DNA from: Rahnella sikkimica | GTDB taxonomy: Bacteria > Pseudomonadota > Gammaproteobacteria > Enterobacterales > Enterobacteriaceae | DNA length: 64,000 nucleotides | Reading direction: 5' to 3' | Assembly: GCF_002951615.1 (NCBI RefSeq) | Contig: NZ_CP019062.1 | Coordinates: forward strand, 2,046,001 to 2,110,000 | Shown: one piece after another, positions 8,260-17,455 of the stretch | Layout of the letters: the number at the start of each line of letters is the position of its first letter | Position numbering within the stretch: the first letter of the stretch is position 1 | Position numbers and translations under genes: made by a program | The notes under the pieces: model-generated | The model's input: the letters and a program-made list of their open reading frames with translations, nothing else | The model's database searches: none | Told to the model about the DNA's origin: nothing

Positions 8260-9519
8260 TTAATCATGAACATCTTTATCCCCATGGCTTGGGAAATATT
8301 TATTTCTATGCCAGCCCAAATATTTTTGACATTTTTCGTTAATTTTAACACTCGTTACTGCGTGTATACCTATTAGTTCCAGAATATTATTCTCAACTAA
8401 TACTGGTGATATAAGCAATTCACCATTAGCCTTAAAGCTTATTAACCCCTTATCAAAAAGAATATCAACATTTGCAGATAATAGTAATCCGTTATAAGGA
8501 TCAAGTCGCTCATAATTCGATGATTCTCGCCAAGGTTTTATGTGACTCGCTCTCAGCATTACGTCAAGGGAAATGTCAGTAAGAAGGCATTTGCCATATA
8601 ACTTATTTAGATCACTTCTGAACTTTCCTTGCCCAACCCGTGCGTCAATCAGTTGTTTTCGGTCTGTTATTGATATGTTCGCATCTTTTTCAATTTCGTA
8701 AATATCCTCAATAAGTAAATCAATAGCTTTTTTTTGAGAATTAACATCAGAGACCGATTTCTCTATAATATTAAATCCTAGTGACGTAAGAACTTTGAAA
8801 CAAACCGAATCCAACCCACCAGTAAACTCATCAGCGAAAAGTACTCGATTTATTACTGCTATTGCTGAAACTCCAAATATGACTTTAGGTGGGAATAGAT
8901 TACCATTATAGTCAAGATCATATGTGGTTGATTTTTGGAATTTATAATCAGTATATTGTATTTCTTCAAATTTACCTAATACATCTAGGATGTCTCGTCG
9001 CTCAAGTTTAGACATAAGAGAATTGAGATTAGAAACTCTTGAACTTGCCGATTTCGCCTCTCTGTATCCCACGGATTTTTCTAACTCGATAATATCGTCA
9101 TTATTATAATACACTCCTGCTCTAGAAAGCAGAAACCATGCAGTGACTTTATTAATTTCAGAACAATAACCTTGATGTGCTTTACCGAAAGAAGTTATCG
9201 GAGAATACTTTTTCGCTCTTTTATCTAAAAGATATTCTTTGTGAACGCGAATCTCTATGGGAATTTCTAACTGGTGAGGCTTAAACTTCACCGTCCATAA
9301 TATGCCTTTTTCATCAGTTTCGTGCATGACAGAACCAAGTGCAAACCCGATGTGGCTAATCACCCCACTACTACAAAAAAAAATCAAGTCTCCCTTCTTG
9401 ATAGACTTAACCGTTTCTCTGTATTGATTATATATTTTTGCCGGTCTGGCTCTTATCCATCCGTTTTCTAATTCTTCTTTGTGTGACTTTGGCTTTTGTG
9501 TAATCCAGAAGTAATTCAT
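8260..9519 (-). CDS. predicted modification-dependent (type IV-like) HNH endonuclease with EVE-like and ScoMcrA-head-like domains
   Basis: 419 residues, three parts. Residues 1-140 resemble EVE/PUA-like modified-base readers (MNYFWITQKPKSHKEE, KKGDLIFFCSSG, KYSPI). Residues about 170-255 resemble the N-terminal head of McrA-type enzymes such as ScoMcrA (YNGNLFPPKVIFG, EFTGG, LTSLGFNI). Residues about 294-362 are an HNH_2 nuclease: VGQGKFRSDL, a Cys at 311, ASHIKPW with catalytic His326, PYNGLLL with Asn343, and NVDILFDKGLISF. The likely role is cutting DNA with modified bases, such as incoming phage DNA; that is inferred from domain make-up. The gene is visibly AT-rich compared with its neighbours, a sign of transfer. 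It lies between int and a second integrase remnant. AAGG precedes the ATG. Confidence 0.8.
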   Translation of the reverse strand: MNYFWITQKPKSHKEELENGWIRARPAKIYNQYRETVKSIKKGDLIFFCSSGVISHIGFALGSVMHETDEKGILWTVKFKPHQLEIPIEIRVHKEYLLDKRAKKYSPITSFGKAHQGYCSEINKVTAWFLLSRAGVYYNNDDIIELEKSVGYREAKSASSRVSNLNSLMSKLERRDILDVLGKFEEIQYTDYKFQKSTTYDLDYNGNLFPPKVIFGVSAIAVINRVLFADEFTGGLDSVCFKVLTSLGFNIIEKSVSDVNSQKKAIDLLIEDIYEIEKDANISITDRKQLIDARVGQGKFRSDLNKLYGKCLLTDISLDVMLRASHIKPWRESSNYERLDPYNGLLLSANVDILFDKGLISFKANGELLISPVLVENNILELIGIHAVTSVKINEKCQKYLGWHRNKYFPSHGDKDVHD

Positions 9520-9757
9520 CAGAAACCTTCACCTCAATTTAATTGATGATTTTAATTATTCGATATTAACTTCGTGAGCAAACCTTTACTAACGGCCTCA
9601 ACTACATTGCAGAGGACATCAAAATTACTATTGCCTATTTTAATAATATTTCCAGTCAATGATAGTACATTATCGTCATTGCCACTGTCTGCAAAGGACG
9701 TCGATCATACCCTGCACAAACGCAGATGCAGTGTCCTACCTGTTATCTTATAGTCAA

Positions 9758-9973
9758 CAAATGACGCACGTTCTGCGGCATACGTTCGCCAGTCATTTCA
9801 TGATGTCCGGCGGCAACATCATCGTGCTGCAGCGAATCCTCGGGCACTCAGATATCCGGGTCACTATGCGTTACGCGCACTTCGCTCCGGATCACCTGGA
9901 AGACGCTATCCACCTGAATCCGCTGGCTCAAATCAGTGGCGATATAATGGCGATGGAGAATCCAAATGAGTAA
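9758..9973 (+). pseudogene. integrase remnant, C-terminal part only
   Basis: Encodes the last ~70 residues of an integrase (QMTHVLRHTFASHFMMSG... MRYAHF... LNPLAQISGD) with the HxxR box and the Tyr nucleophile, but lacks the N-terminal and first-Arg parts. The sequence before 9758 is unrelated to int. Bases 9761-9933 match 7913-8085 with 10 mismatches, nine of them synonymous. The copy therefore diverged under selection as a functional integrase before being truncated. It is probably left over from an earlier element that used the same attachment site. Confidence 0.88.
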
Positions 9974-10042
9974 CATTGAGGGTAAGTGAAAGTAGTCTAA
10001 GTGATTGTTTTTATTATAAGTGGTTGATTTAAAAAACAGTCA

Positions 10043-10145
10043 AAAAAATGACCGAATACGATTCCTATATTCGGTCTAGGGAAATGGCTCTTGGGAGAGA
10101 GCCGTGCGCTAAAAGTTGGCATTAATGCAGGCGGTTAAGCCGTAC
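10043..10145 (-). ncRNA. sdsR: SdsR (RyeB) small RNA
   Basis: Read on the minus strand, the sequence contains GCCTGCATTAATGCCAACTT, then TTTTAGCGCACGGCTCTCTC, CCAAGAGCCATTTCCCT and a terminator hairpin GACCGAATA...TATTCGGTC followed by a T-run. This matches the E. coli SdsR sequence as I remember it almost base for base in the central part. Length is about 103 nt (E. coli about 104). SdsR is a sigma-S-dependent, Hfq-bound regulator of outer membrane protein and mutS messages. In E. coli it lies next to yebY, as here, with RyeA/SraC on the opposite strand. The 5' end is set by alignment and the -10 element. Confidence 0.93.
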
Positions 10146-10151
10146 AACTTA

Positions 10152-10159
10152 AAGAGTAG
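10152..10159 (-). promoter_or_regulatory. sigma-S-type -10 element of sdsR
   Basis: Minus-strand CTACTCTT ends about 7 bases before the inferred SdsR start, in the context GCTACTCTTTAA. This fits the extended sigma-S -10 consensus (KCTAYRCTTAA) apart from one base. Confidence 0.6.
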
Positions 10160-10287
10160 CCGAGGCCTGACTATTTTCCACCCAGTTTGAAACATAGTGA
10201 TAATAACAACGATGTATTATTTTCATTGTGTGACAACATACGCAAAACATGGGATTAACATCAGGCGGTTAGCGGCTGCACGGCCAT

Positions 10288-10623
10288 TCAGCAAAGCGTC
10301 TCGGCTTTGGCGATAAACGGCGCCAGACTCATTTTTTGCCCCGGATTTGCCGGATCGTCTAACCAGATTTTCTCCAGCGGCACAGCCTGAACCTGACGGT
10401 TTTTGACCTGCTCTTTGGCGACGTCGTTCAGAGGATATTGCGCCAGTGTGCTGTCGTTAATGACATACAGCGCGTTACCGGGACGGCATTGCAGCATGAC
10501 TTCTTCACGCGTAAAAGCCCAGGCTTTGCCATATTGCAGGCGGCTGATCGTCTCGACCTGTGGTGCAGCAAAACTGCCGGCAGATAAGGTTAGCAACACA
10601 CAGGCGAGCAGTGTTTTCCTCAT
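10288..10623 (-). CDS. yebY: YebY family protein (DUF2511), periplasmic
   Basis: 111 residues with a signal peptide ([19 protein letters not shown]) and a conserved cysteine pair ([11 protein letters not shown] and the C-terminal Cys). Size and sequence fit E. coli YebY (113). It ends the yobA-yebZ-yebY operon, in which the partners are CopC- and CopD-like copper proteins, so a role in periplasmic copper handling is inferred from context. Confidence 0.88.
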   Translation of the reverse strand: MRKTLLACVLLTLSAGSFAAPQVETISRLQYGKAWAFTREEVMLQCRPGNALYVINDSTLAQYPLNDVAKEQVKNRQVQAVPLEKIWLDDPANPGQKMSLAPFIAKAETLC

Positions 10624-10660
10624 GATTTTTCCTCAGTAAATAGTAAATTCTTCAATTCTT

Positions 10661-11545
10661 TCAGACAGGCGCGAGAGTAGCAAACCAGCTCACCGCCAGT
10701 AAAACCAGTAGCGCAAGTCCCCATTCGAGCCACGTCATCATGATGAAACGACTCTGCGCACGCTCCGGCTGTTTACCCATTAACGGCACCAGCCAGTAAC
10801 GGTTGAAAATGGCGATGCAGCACATGATCCCGACCAGCACCACTTTGATGACCAGAAGACGCTGGTAAAGCGAGGTCATATCGACCGGCCAGCGCTGCAA
10901 AACAATCGCGGTATTCAGGATGCCGGTCAGGATAACCAGCGCGACGGCGGCATGGCCCCAGACGGAAAACCGAATGAGCGTGGCAATCGCATAAGGGCGT
11001 GTCGCAGGTTGTCGCGTAAACAACATGCAGGTCAGCAGCGGGAATAAGCACCCGAACCAGTAGGCCGCGCTGAGCAGATGCACGACATGATTAGTCCGTT
11101 GTAACAGCCCCAGCGCGCCATCATGCATCGCTGCATGGCCGATCAGCGCCTGACTCATCAGTAAACCGAGTGCGCACAAAAAGACGAACACATTGCGCCC
11201 CGGCAACCAGTCCATCAGCATGACCAGCAATAATGCCGCCGTCAGCAAGAGGTGCCAGCGCCAGACATCACCAAACGACGTCGTGAGCACCAGCAGCCAG
11301 ACGTTCAGGTTCAGCCCGTCGCCCCAGCCGTTTCCCATCAGCGCGGCCTGAATCGCCAGCATTCCCACCGACGTCACCGCCGCCAGAATGCCAGACCACA
11401 TCATCAGAGACTGATTTTTACGCAGCAATACGGCGGAAAAGCCTTGCGGTGCCAGTAAGGAGCAAAAGACGCTCAACCCAAAAATTTGCATCAGTGAAGC
11501 AAAATGGACAAACCGGCACAGGACAAACATGGCAGTCAGGCTCAT
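10661..11545 (-). CDS. yebZ: CopD-family copper resistance membrane protein YebZ
   Basis: 294 residues, about eight hydrophobic helices, typical of the CopD inner membrane family thought to move copper across the membrane. Several His and Met residues lie in or near helices (FVHFASLMQIFG, LIGHAAMHDG, THVVHLLSAAYWFG-like region). It begins 3 bases after the CopC-like gene and is followed by yebY, matching E. coli yobA-yebZ-yebY. Confidence 0.9.
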   Translation of the reverse strand: MSLTAMFVLCRFVHFASLMQIFGLSVFCSLLAPQGFSAVLLRKNQSLMMWSGILAAVTSVGMLAIQAALMGNGWGDGLNLNVWLLVLTTSFGDVWRWHLLLTAALLLVMLMDWLPGRNVFVFLCALGLLMSQALIGHAAMHDGALGLLQRTNHVVHLLSAAYWFGCLFPLLTCMLFTRQPATRPYAIATLIRFSVWGHAAVALVILTGILNTAIVLQRWPVDMTSLYQRLLVIKVVLVGIMCCIAIFNRYWLVPLMGKQPERAQSRFIMMTWLEWGLALLVLLAVSWFATLAPV

Positions 11546-11548
11546 CGT

Positions 11549-11932
11549 TTATTTAACGATAAAGCTGTACTGACCGTGTGTTTTATGACCATCAACGGAG
11601 ACAACGCTCCACGTTACAAGGTATTTACCCGGCTTCAGCGTTTCCGGAAGCGGGAGAACCGCCTGAGTTTTGTCATTCGCGGCGAGCGTCATAGCACCGG
11701 TTTTGACGATTTTATTTTCTGCGTCGGTCAGCGTGATTTTGCTGAAATTAGGTTCGATGCCTTCGCTAAAACCCAGTGACAATTCAGACGGGCTGGCGGT
11801 GACAACAGTGTCGGCGGCAGGCGTTTCTGTTTTCAGATGTGCGTGGGCAGAAGCCTGCTGTGAGATAAATCCGCTCAGCAAAACAGCTGAGACTGCCAGT
11901 GCACGGCAAAGAGAAGTGGTTTTTTTGAACAC
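11549..11932 (-). CDS. yobA: CopC-like periplasmic copper-binding protein YobA
   Basis: 127 residues with a signal peptide ending QQASAHAHLK. The mature N-terminus begins with His (HAHLK), a usual CopC Cu(II) ligand, and the C-terminal VVSVDGHKTHGQYSF carries the other His motif. The beta-sandwich size fits CopC. First gene of the yobA-yebZ-yebY operon. Confidence 0.92.
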   Translation of the reverse strand: MFKKTTSLCRALAVSAVLLSGFISQQASAHAHLKTETPAADTVVTASPSELSLGFSEGIEPNFSKITLTDAENKIVKTGAMTLAANDKTQAVLPLPETLKPGKYLVTWSVVSVDGHKTHGQYSFIVK

Positions 11933-12020
11933 GATAATTCCTTGGCTTGCTTAACGATGAATTTATAACGCCGTCACTTTATCGCAAACCACCCCAAAAC
12001 GTTTGTCAAAAAAACATAAA

Positions 12021-12053
12021 AAAAACGCAGAGGCGTGAGCACTCTGCGTTTTT
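12021..12053 (-). terminator. ftnA terminator
   Basis: Stem AAAAACGCAGAG / CTCTGCGTTTTT with a 9-base loop, about 20 bases after the ftnA stop. T-runs on both strands. Confidence 0.8.
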
Positions 12054-12074
12054 ATGAATCACAACGGCAGGAAT

Positions 12075-12581
12075 TTAGCCTGCAGGTGCCTGCGCCACCA
12101 TGTTCTTCAGATCTTTATCCACGAAGAACAGGCCGTTTCCGGTGTTGCTGACCAGAGCCAGTTTATCGAGAACGGATTTGAACAACGTTTCTTCTTCATG
12201 CTGTTCAGCAACGTACCATTGCAGGAAGTTGAAAGAAGAATAGTCTTTCAGCGTCATGGACAAGTCGGCCAGTTCGTTGATTTTCTGGGTGATCAGTTGC
12301 TCGTGCTCATAGGTTTGTTTGAACAAATCAGTCAGAGACTCAAATGCCACTGGCGGTGCAGCAATCGCGCCCAGCAAAGGCAGTGCGCCAGTATCACTGA
12401 CGTATTTGAACAGGCGATGCATGTGGTCCATTTCTTCCATGGAATGCTGCTTCAGAAACGCCGCTGCGCCTTCGTAGCCTTTATCGCTGCACCATGCACT
12501 CATCTGCAAATATAAATTGGCAGAGTAAAACTCGAGGTTCAGCTGTTCGTTCAGCTGGTCGATCATTTCTTTTTTAAGCAT
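12075..12581 (-). CDS. ftnA: non-haem ferritin FtnA
   Basis: Iron storage protein that oxidises Fe(II) and stores it as a mineral core in a 24-subunit shell, in the cytoplasm. 168 residues (E. coli FtnA 165). The diiron ligands are visible: Glu in [14 protein letters not shown], ExxH in [12 protein letters not shown], Glu in YEHEQLIT, and the EQHEEETLF segment. A Fur box lies about 170 bases upstream in an AT-rich stretch. This fits the known E. coli mode in which Fur relieves H-NS silencing of ftnA. Confidence 0.95.
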   Translation of the reverse strand: MLKKEMIDQLNEQLNLEFYSANLYLQMSAWCSDKGYEGAAAFLKQHSMEEMDHMHRLFKYVSDTGALPLLGAIAAPPVAFESLTDLFKQTYEHEQLITQKINELADLSMTLKDYSSFNFLQWYVAEQHEEETLFKSVLDKLALVSNTGNGLFFVDKDLKNMVAQAPAG

Positions 12582-12747
12582 GATGCGGCTCCATAAAATA
12601 AATTAAGGCAGATAAATGAGATTATTTATCTGCATTATGCCCGCATCAATACAAAATAAAAACACCCGATTCACATTATTATTCATATGGGCAACAATAT
12701 AATTTAACCAATTGAATTTAATGATATTTATTTTAACCAAAATATAG

Positions 12748-12766
12748 ATTAATGATAATCATTAAC
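12748..12766. promoter_or_regulatory. Fur box upstream of ftnA
   Basis: A palindrome built on ATGATAATCAT matches the 19-base Fur consensus at 15 positions by my count. The 12582-12989 gap around it is very AT-rich and holds no gene. Its place between divergent ftnA and holE favours control of ftnA. Confidence 0.65.
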
Positions 12767-12989
12767 ATGCGGGATGTTATTAAAAAGAATCATTCCTATT
12801 TGAATAATCCATTTTATATTCCTGCATGAATTTAATTATCACCTTAGATTTCGGGAATGGTTCTTATTTACCTGATATCACTTCTCAATCTCACGCATAG
12901 CATCAGCTGTAATAAAATTCCAAAGACAACATTCACCCCACGGATTGGGTCGGGTACAATGCGGTGAAATGGTTTAGCGGGAAACAACA

Positions 12990-13220
12990 ATGAGTAGCAA
13001 TCTGGCCGAAATCAGTAAAGAAGAGATGGATCGCATTAACGTCGATCTCGCCGCGTCAGCCGTCGCTTTTAAGGAACGTTACAATATGCCCGTTGTGGCT
13101 GAGATGGCGGAACGCGAGCAGCCTGTGCATCTGCGCACTTACTTCCGTGAGCGGGTCATGTTTTATCGCGGGGAATCACATAAATTCTCCCGCTTACCTT
13201 ACGAACCGAAGCAGAAATAA
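12990..13220 (+). CDS. holE: DNA polymerase III theta subunit
   Basis: Small subunit that binds and stabilises the epsilon proofreading subunit in the Pol III core. 76 residues, the same length as E. coli HolE, with the conserved [20 protein letters not shown] and [18 protein letters not shown] segments and the ending [10 protein letters not shown]. It lies close to yobA, as in E. coli. Confidence 0.95.
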   Translation: MSSNLAEISKEEMDRINVDLAASAVAFKERYNMPVVAEMAEREQPVHLRTYFRERVMFYRGESHKFSRLPYEPKQK

Positions 13221-13257
13221 GCGACGGGTCCGCGAGCAAACGGGAGCACTGAAACCG

Positions 13258-14478
<1,221 letters not shown>

Positions 14479-14480
14479 TC

Positions 14481-14582
14481 ATGAGTAAAGGAATGGATAG
14501 CAAAAAAAATGCGAAGAAAAAGCCACTGAAGACCCCTGCCGAGAAAAAGGCTGATAAAAAAGCCAAGAAAGCAGCTGCCTGA
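14481..14582 (+). CDS. 33-residue lysine-rich small protein
   Basis: ATG at 14481 follows AGAGAGG with ideal spacing and opens a 33-codon frame. The frame starts MSKGMDSKKNAKKKP and ends ADKKAKKAAA, and is followed at once by a strong terminator. About 40% of residues are Lys and the rest mostly Ala, Asp and Glu, so a basic, probably disordered or nucleic-acid-binding peptide. Ribosome site, compact frame and own terminator argue that it is a real gene. No family is recognised with confidence. Confidence 0.7.
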   Translation: MSKGMDSKKNAKKKPLKTPAEKKADKKAKKAAA

Positions 14583-14601
14583 TAAAGTGACTTCGTAGAA
14601 T

Positions 14602-14627
14602 AAACCCGCTGAATGCGGGTTTTTTTA
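14602..14627 (+). terminator. terminator of the small lysine-rich gene
   Basis: Stem AACCCGC / GCGGGTT with a 5-base loop and a run of seven or more T. Confidence 0.8.
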
Positions 14628-14629
14628 TT

Positions 14630-14752
14630 CCCCCGTCATACTTCAAGCCGCAGATGCATTAGCTGCACTCGCTCACCCGAATCACTGACCCACGTCAGCT
14701 CATCGGGATTCGCTCACTTGCCGCCTTCCTGCGACTCGAATTATTTCGGGGG
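14630..14752. repeat. ERIC (intergenic repeat unit) element
   Basis: About 123 bases with near-palindromic ends (CCCCCGTCATACTTCAAG at left, CGAATTATTTCGGGGG at right). The core CGCTCACCCGAATCACTGAC...GTCAGCTCATCGGGATTC matches the ERIC core (ERIC2-primer region and its partner arm). The right end overlaps the last codons and the stop of ptrB. Confidence 0.85.
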
Positions 14753-16801
14753 AACCTGTTGTTCTTTCGCTGCCAGCGACAGAACAAAGGCATATTCCAG
14801 CGCGATATCTTCGTAAGCCTTGAAACGTCCAGATTTGCCGCCGTGGCCGGAATCCATATCCGTGTGCATCAGCAGCTGATTATCGTCGGTTTTGACATCA
14901 CGCAATTTCGCGACCCACTTCGCCGGTTCCCAGTATTGCACTTGTGAATCATGCAAACCGGTCGTCACCAGCATGTGCGGATAAGCCTGCGCACGAACCT
15001 GATCATACGGGCTGTATTGCAACATATAGTCGTAATACGCTTTGTCGTTCGGATTGCCCCACTCGTCATATTCGCCGGTCGTCAGCGGAATAGAATCATC
15101 AAGCATCGTAGTGACAACATCGACGAAAGGAACCTGCGCAACAATGCCGTGGAACAGGTCAGGTGCCTGATTAATCACCGCGCCCATCAGCAAACCACCG
15201 GCACTGCCGCCCATCGCATAAACCTGTCCTGCGTCCCCGTAACCTTCAGCCACCAGTTCTTTCGTCACATCAATGAAATCGTGGAACGTGTTGAGTTTGT
15301 TGAACAGCTTGCCGTCGTCGTACCACTGCTGGCCGAGTTCAGCGCCGCCACGGATATGCGCCAGGGCGAAAACAAAGCCTCTGTCGAGAAGGCTCAGGCG
15401 GCTACCGCTGAACGCCGGATCCATACTGCTGCCGTAAGAACCGTATCCGTAAACCAGTAACGGATTGGTATTTGGTTTGAACAATCCACGGCGATAAACC
15501 AGTGAAACCGGGACTTTCGCGCCATCGCGCGCTGTCACCCAGACGCGTTCGCTGCGGTAATTCGCCGCATCAAAATCTTTCACTTCCTGCTGTTTGAGCA
15601 ACGTGCGTTCGTGCGTGTCGAGATCCAGCTCAAAGAGCGAGCTTGGCATGGTCATCGACGAATAGCCGTAACGCAGCAACGACGTATCCGGTTCCGGGTT
15701 GTACGCCAGCCAGGTGGTGTACGTCGGGTCATCAAACGCCAGTGATTTTTCCTCACCGCTGGTCCAGTGGATCTGGCGCAGCTGCGTCAGCCCCTGATGT
15801 CGTTCTTCCACCACCAGCCAGTCGCGGAATAAACTAAAACCTTCGAGCATGACTTCAATGCGCGGTGCGATCAGGGTTTGCCACTGCGCCTCGGTACCGT
15901 TTTCGCTTTTATAGAGACCGAAATTTTTACCGTCTTTATTCGAACGGATATAGAAGTGGCCCAGATAATGATCGAGCGCGTACTCATGATCTTTACGGCG
16001 CGACAGGAACACTTTCGGCGTCGCCTGCGGATCATCGGCATCCAGCAGCAAGATCTCAGATGTTGTGGTGCTGTCGAGATGGATCAGGATGTATTTTTCT
16101 GACGTGGTTTTATCCAGTCCGACGTAAAACGTGTCGTCTTTCTCTTCATAAACCAGTTTGTCGGTTTTCGGATCCGTGCCGACAACGTGGCGGTAAACCT
16201 GATACGGCAGCAACGTTTTCTTGTGTTTGCGGACGTAATACAGCGTCTGAGAATCGTTAGCCCACTCGCTGCTGCCGGACGTGTTTTTCAGCAGATCGTC
16301 GGTCCAGGTTTCGTCATCCAGCTTTTTGATGCGGATGTCGTACTGGCGACGGGACAGGAAATCTTCGGCCACGGCCATCAGTTTATTGTCCGGGCTGATA
16401 TCTAAACCGCCCAGCGTATAAAACTCGCCGTCGCTGGCGCGTTCATTGCCGTCGATCAGCGTCTGCCAGTTTTCATGTTCAGCGGCGGGCTGGCGCAGGT
16501 AAATCGCGTATTCATTGCCCGGTTCATAGCGGGTCTGATAACGGTAACCGTGCTTTACGTAAGGGACGGAGTGATCCTGCTGCGCAATGCGCGCGACCAT
16601 TTCTCCGTAAAGCGTTTCACGTAACGCCTGATGTGGCTGCATGGCCTGATCGGTATATTCGTTTTCTGCCGTCAGATACGCCAGAACCTGAGGATCGGCG
16701 CGGTCATCATCACGCAGCCAGTAGTAATTATCGACGCGGTTATCACCGTGTACGCTCAGGGTTTTCGGGCGTTTTTCAGCCTTTGGAGGTGTCATCATCA
16801 C
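14741..16801 (-). CDS. ptrB: oligopeptidase B
   Basis: Cytoplasmic serine peptidase of the prolyl oligopeptidase family that cuts after Arg/Lys in short peptides. 686 residues, equal to E. coli PtrB. An N-terminal beta-propeller is followed by the catalytic domain (about residue 410 on) with nucleophile motif [25 protein letters not shown], and the His in [11 protein letters not shown] near the C-terminus. The final codons (QQVPPK, stop) lie inside an ERIC element, so the native C-terminus may have been altered by its insertion. Confidence 0.95.
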   Translation of the reverse strand: MMMTPPKAEKRPKTLSVHGDNRVDNYYWLRDDDRADPQVLAYLTAENEYTDQAMQPHQALRETLYGEMVARIAQQDHSVPYVKHGYRYQTRYEPGNEYAIYLRQPAAEHENWQTLIDGNERASDGEFYTLGGLDISPDNKLMAVAEDFLSRRQYDIRIKKLDDETWTDDLLKNTSGSSEWANDSQTLYYVRKHKKTLLPYQVYRHVVGTDPKTDKLVYEEKDDTFYVGLDKTTSEKYILIHLDSTTTSEILLLDADDPQATPKVFLSRRKDHEYALDHYLGHFYIRSNKDGKNFGLYKSENGTEAQWQTLIAPRIEVMLEGFSLFRDWLVVEERHQGLTQLRQIHWTSGEEKSLAFDDPTYTTWLAYNPEPDTSLLRYGYSSMTMPSSLFELDLDTHERTLLKQQEVKDFDAANYRSERVWVTARDGAKVPVSLVYRRGLFKPNTNPLLVYGYGSYGSSMDPAFSGSRLSLLDRGFVFALAHIRGGAELGQQWYDDGKLFNKLNTFHDFIDVTKELVAEGYGDAGQVYAMGGSAGGLLMGAVINQAPDLFHGIVAQVPFVDVVTTMLDDSIPLTTGEYDEWGNPNDKAYYDYMLQYSPYDQVRAQAYPHMLVTTGLHDSQVQYWEPAKWVAKLRDVKTDDNQLLMHTDMDSGHGGKSGRFKAYEDIALEYAFVLSLAAKEQQVPPK

Positions 16802-16926
16802 GGATCTCTTTGTCCTCTTTATGGTGTGACAAGAGTGACAGGTTTGAACGGGGAAACCAAGGGACGGAACGTGCGGGACTTAGCAGGAATATGCGCCCGG
16901 CAGGGGTGACGGGCGCAGGGGAAAAC

Positions 16927-17292
16927 TCAGGCTGGCGTGCTGTAGGTGATTTCACCGAGCTGGCAGTTCAATGTCACGTCGTAGGTTTTGTCTGCATGAT
17001 CGCCGCGCACTTTCAGCGGGATATCCCATTTTTTGTTATCACCGCTGATGCTGCCCGCATCAACCCAGGCGACAGGTGTAGACGTGCCGAGTACTTTTTT
17101 ATCAGTATCCCAGCGCGGAATGCGGTTTTGCAGAAAATCGCGTTTGACCATCGCCGCGATTTCATCTTTCGTCGCATTTGCGCACGGAGTGACCGTCGCC
17201 GTTCTCACTTCAGGCTCATCGGCCTGAGCGGTCTGGATCAGGCCGCTCAATCCTGCGACTGCCATTACTACGCTCAAGATTATCTTTTTCAT
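16927..17292 (-). CDS. yebF: YebF family exported protein
   Basis: 121 residues with signal peptide MKKIILSVVMAVAGLSGLIQ ending near TAQA, two Cys (VTPCANA and TLNCQLG) likely joined by a disulfide, and the family core VKRDFLQNRIPRWDTDKK and PVAWVDAGSISGDNKKW. E. coli YebF (118) is released to the medium through porins, and YebF-like proteins resemble colicin immunity proteins. It lies beside ptrB, as in E. coli. Confidence 0.9.
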   Translation of the reverse strand: MKKIILSVVMAVAGLSGLIQTAQADEPEVRTATVTPCANATKDEIAAMVKRDFLQNRIPRWDTDKKVLGTSTPVAWVDAGSISGDNKKWDIPLKVRGDHADKTYDVTLNCQLGEITYSTPA

Positions 17293-17455
17293 CGTTCGTC
17301 TTCCCAGTCTTTGTCTTTTATTACGGGTGACCTTGCCGGAACAATATCCATACTTAGCGCAAGGTCATCGCTTGCGTCAGACAATATAATCATCAACAAG
17401 CCAATAACACAACATTAACAATCAGACATGCGACGTAAAACGTGACGATAATCTT

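Noticed and set aside
8114..8260. Second copy of the SdsR 3' end as an internal attachment site after int
   Set aside because: I looked for the ACCGAATACGATTCC core here and found no match; any partner copy probably lies outside the window.
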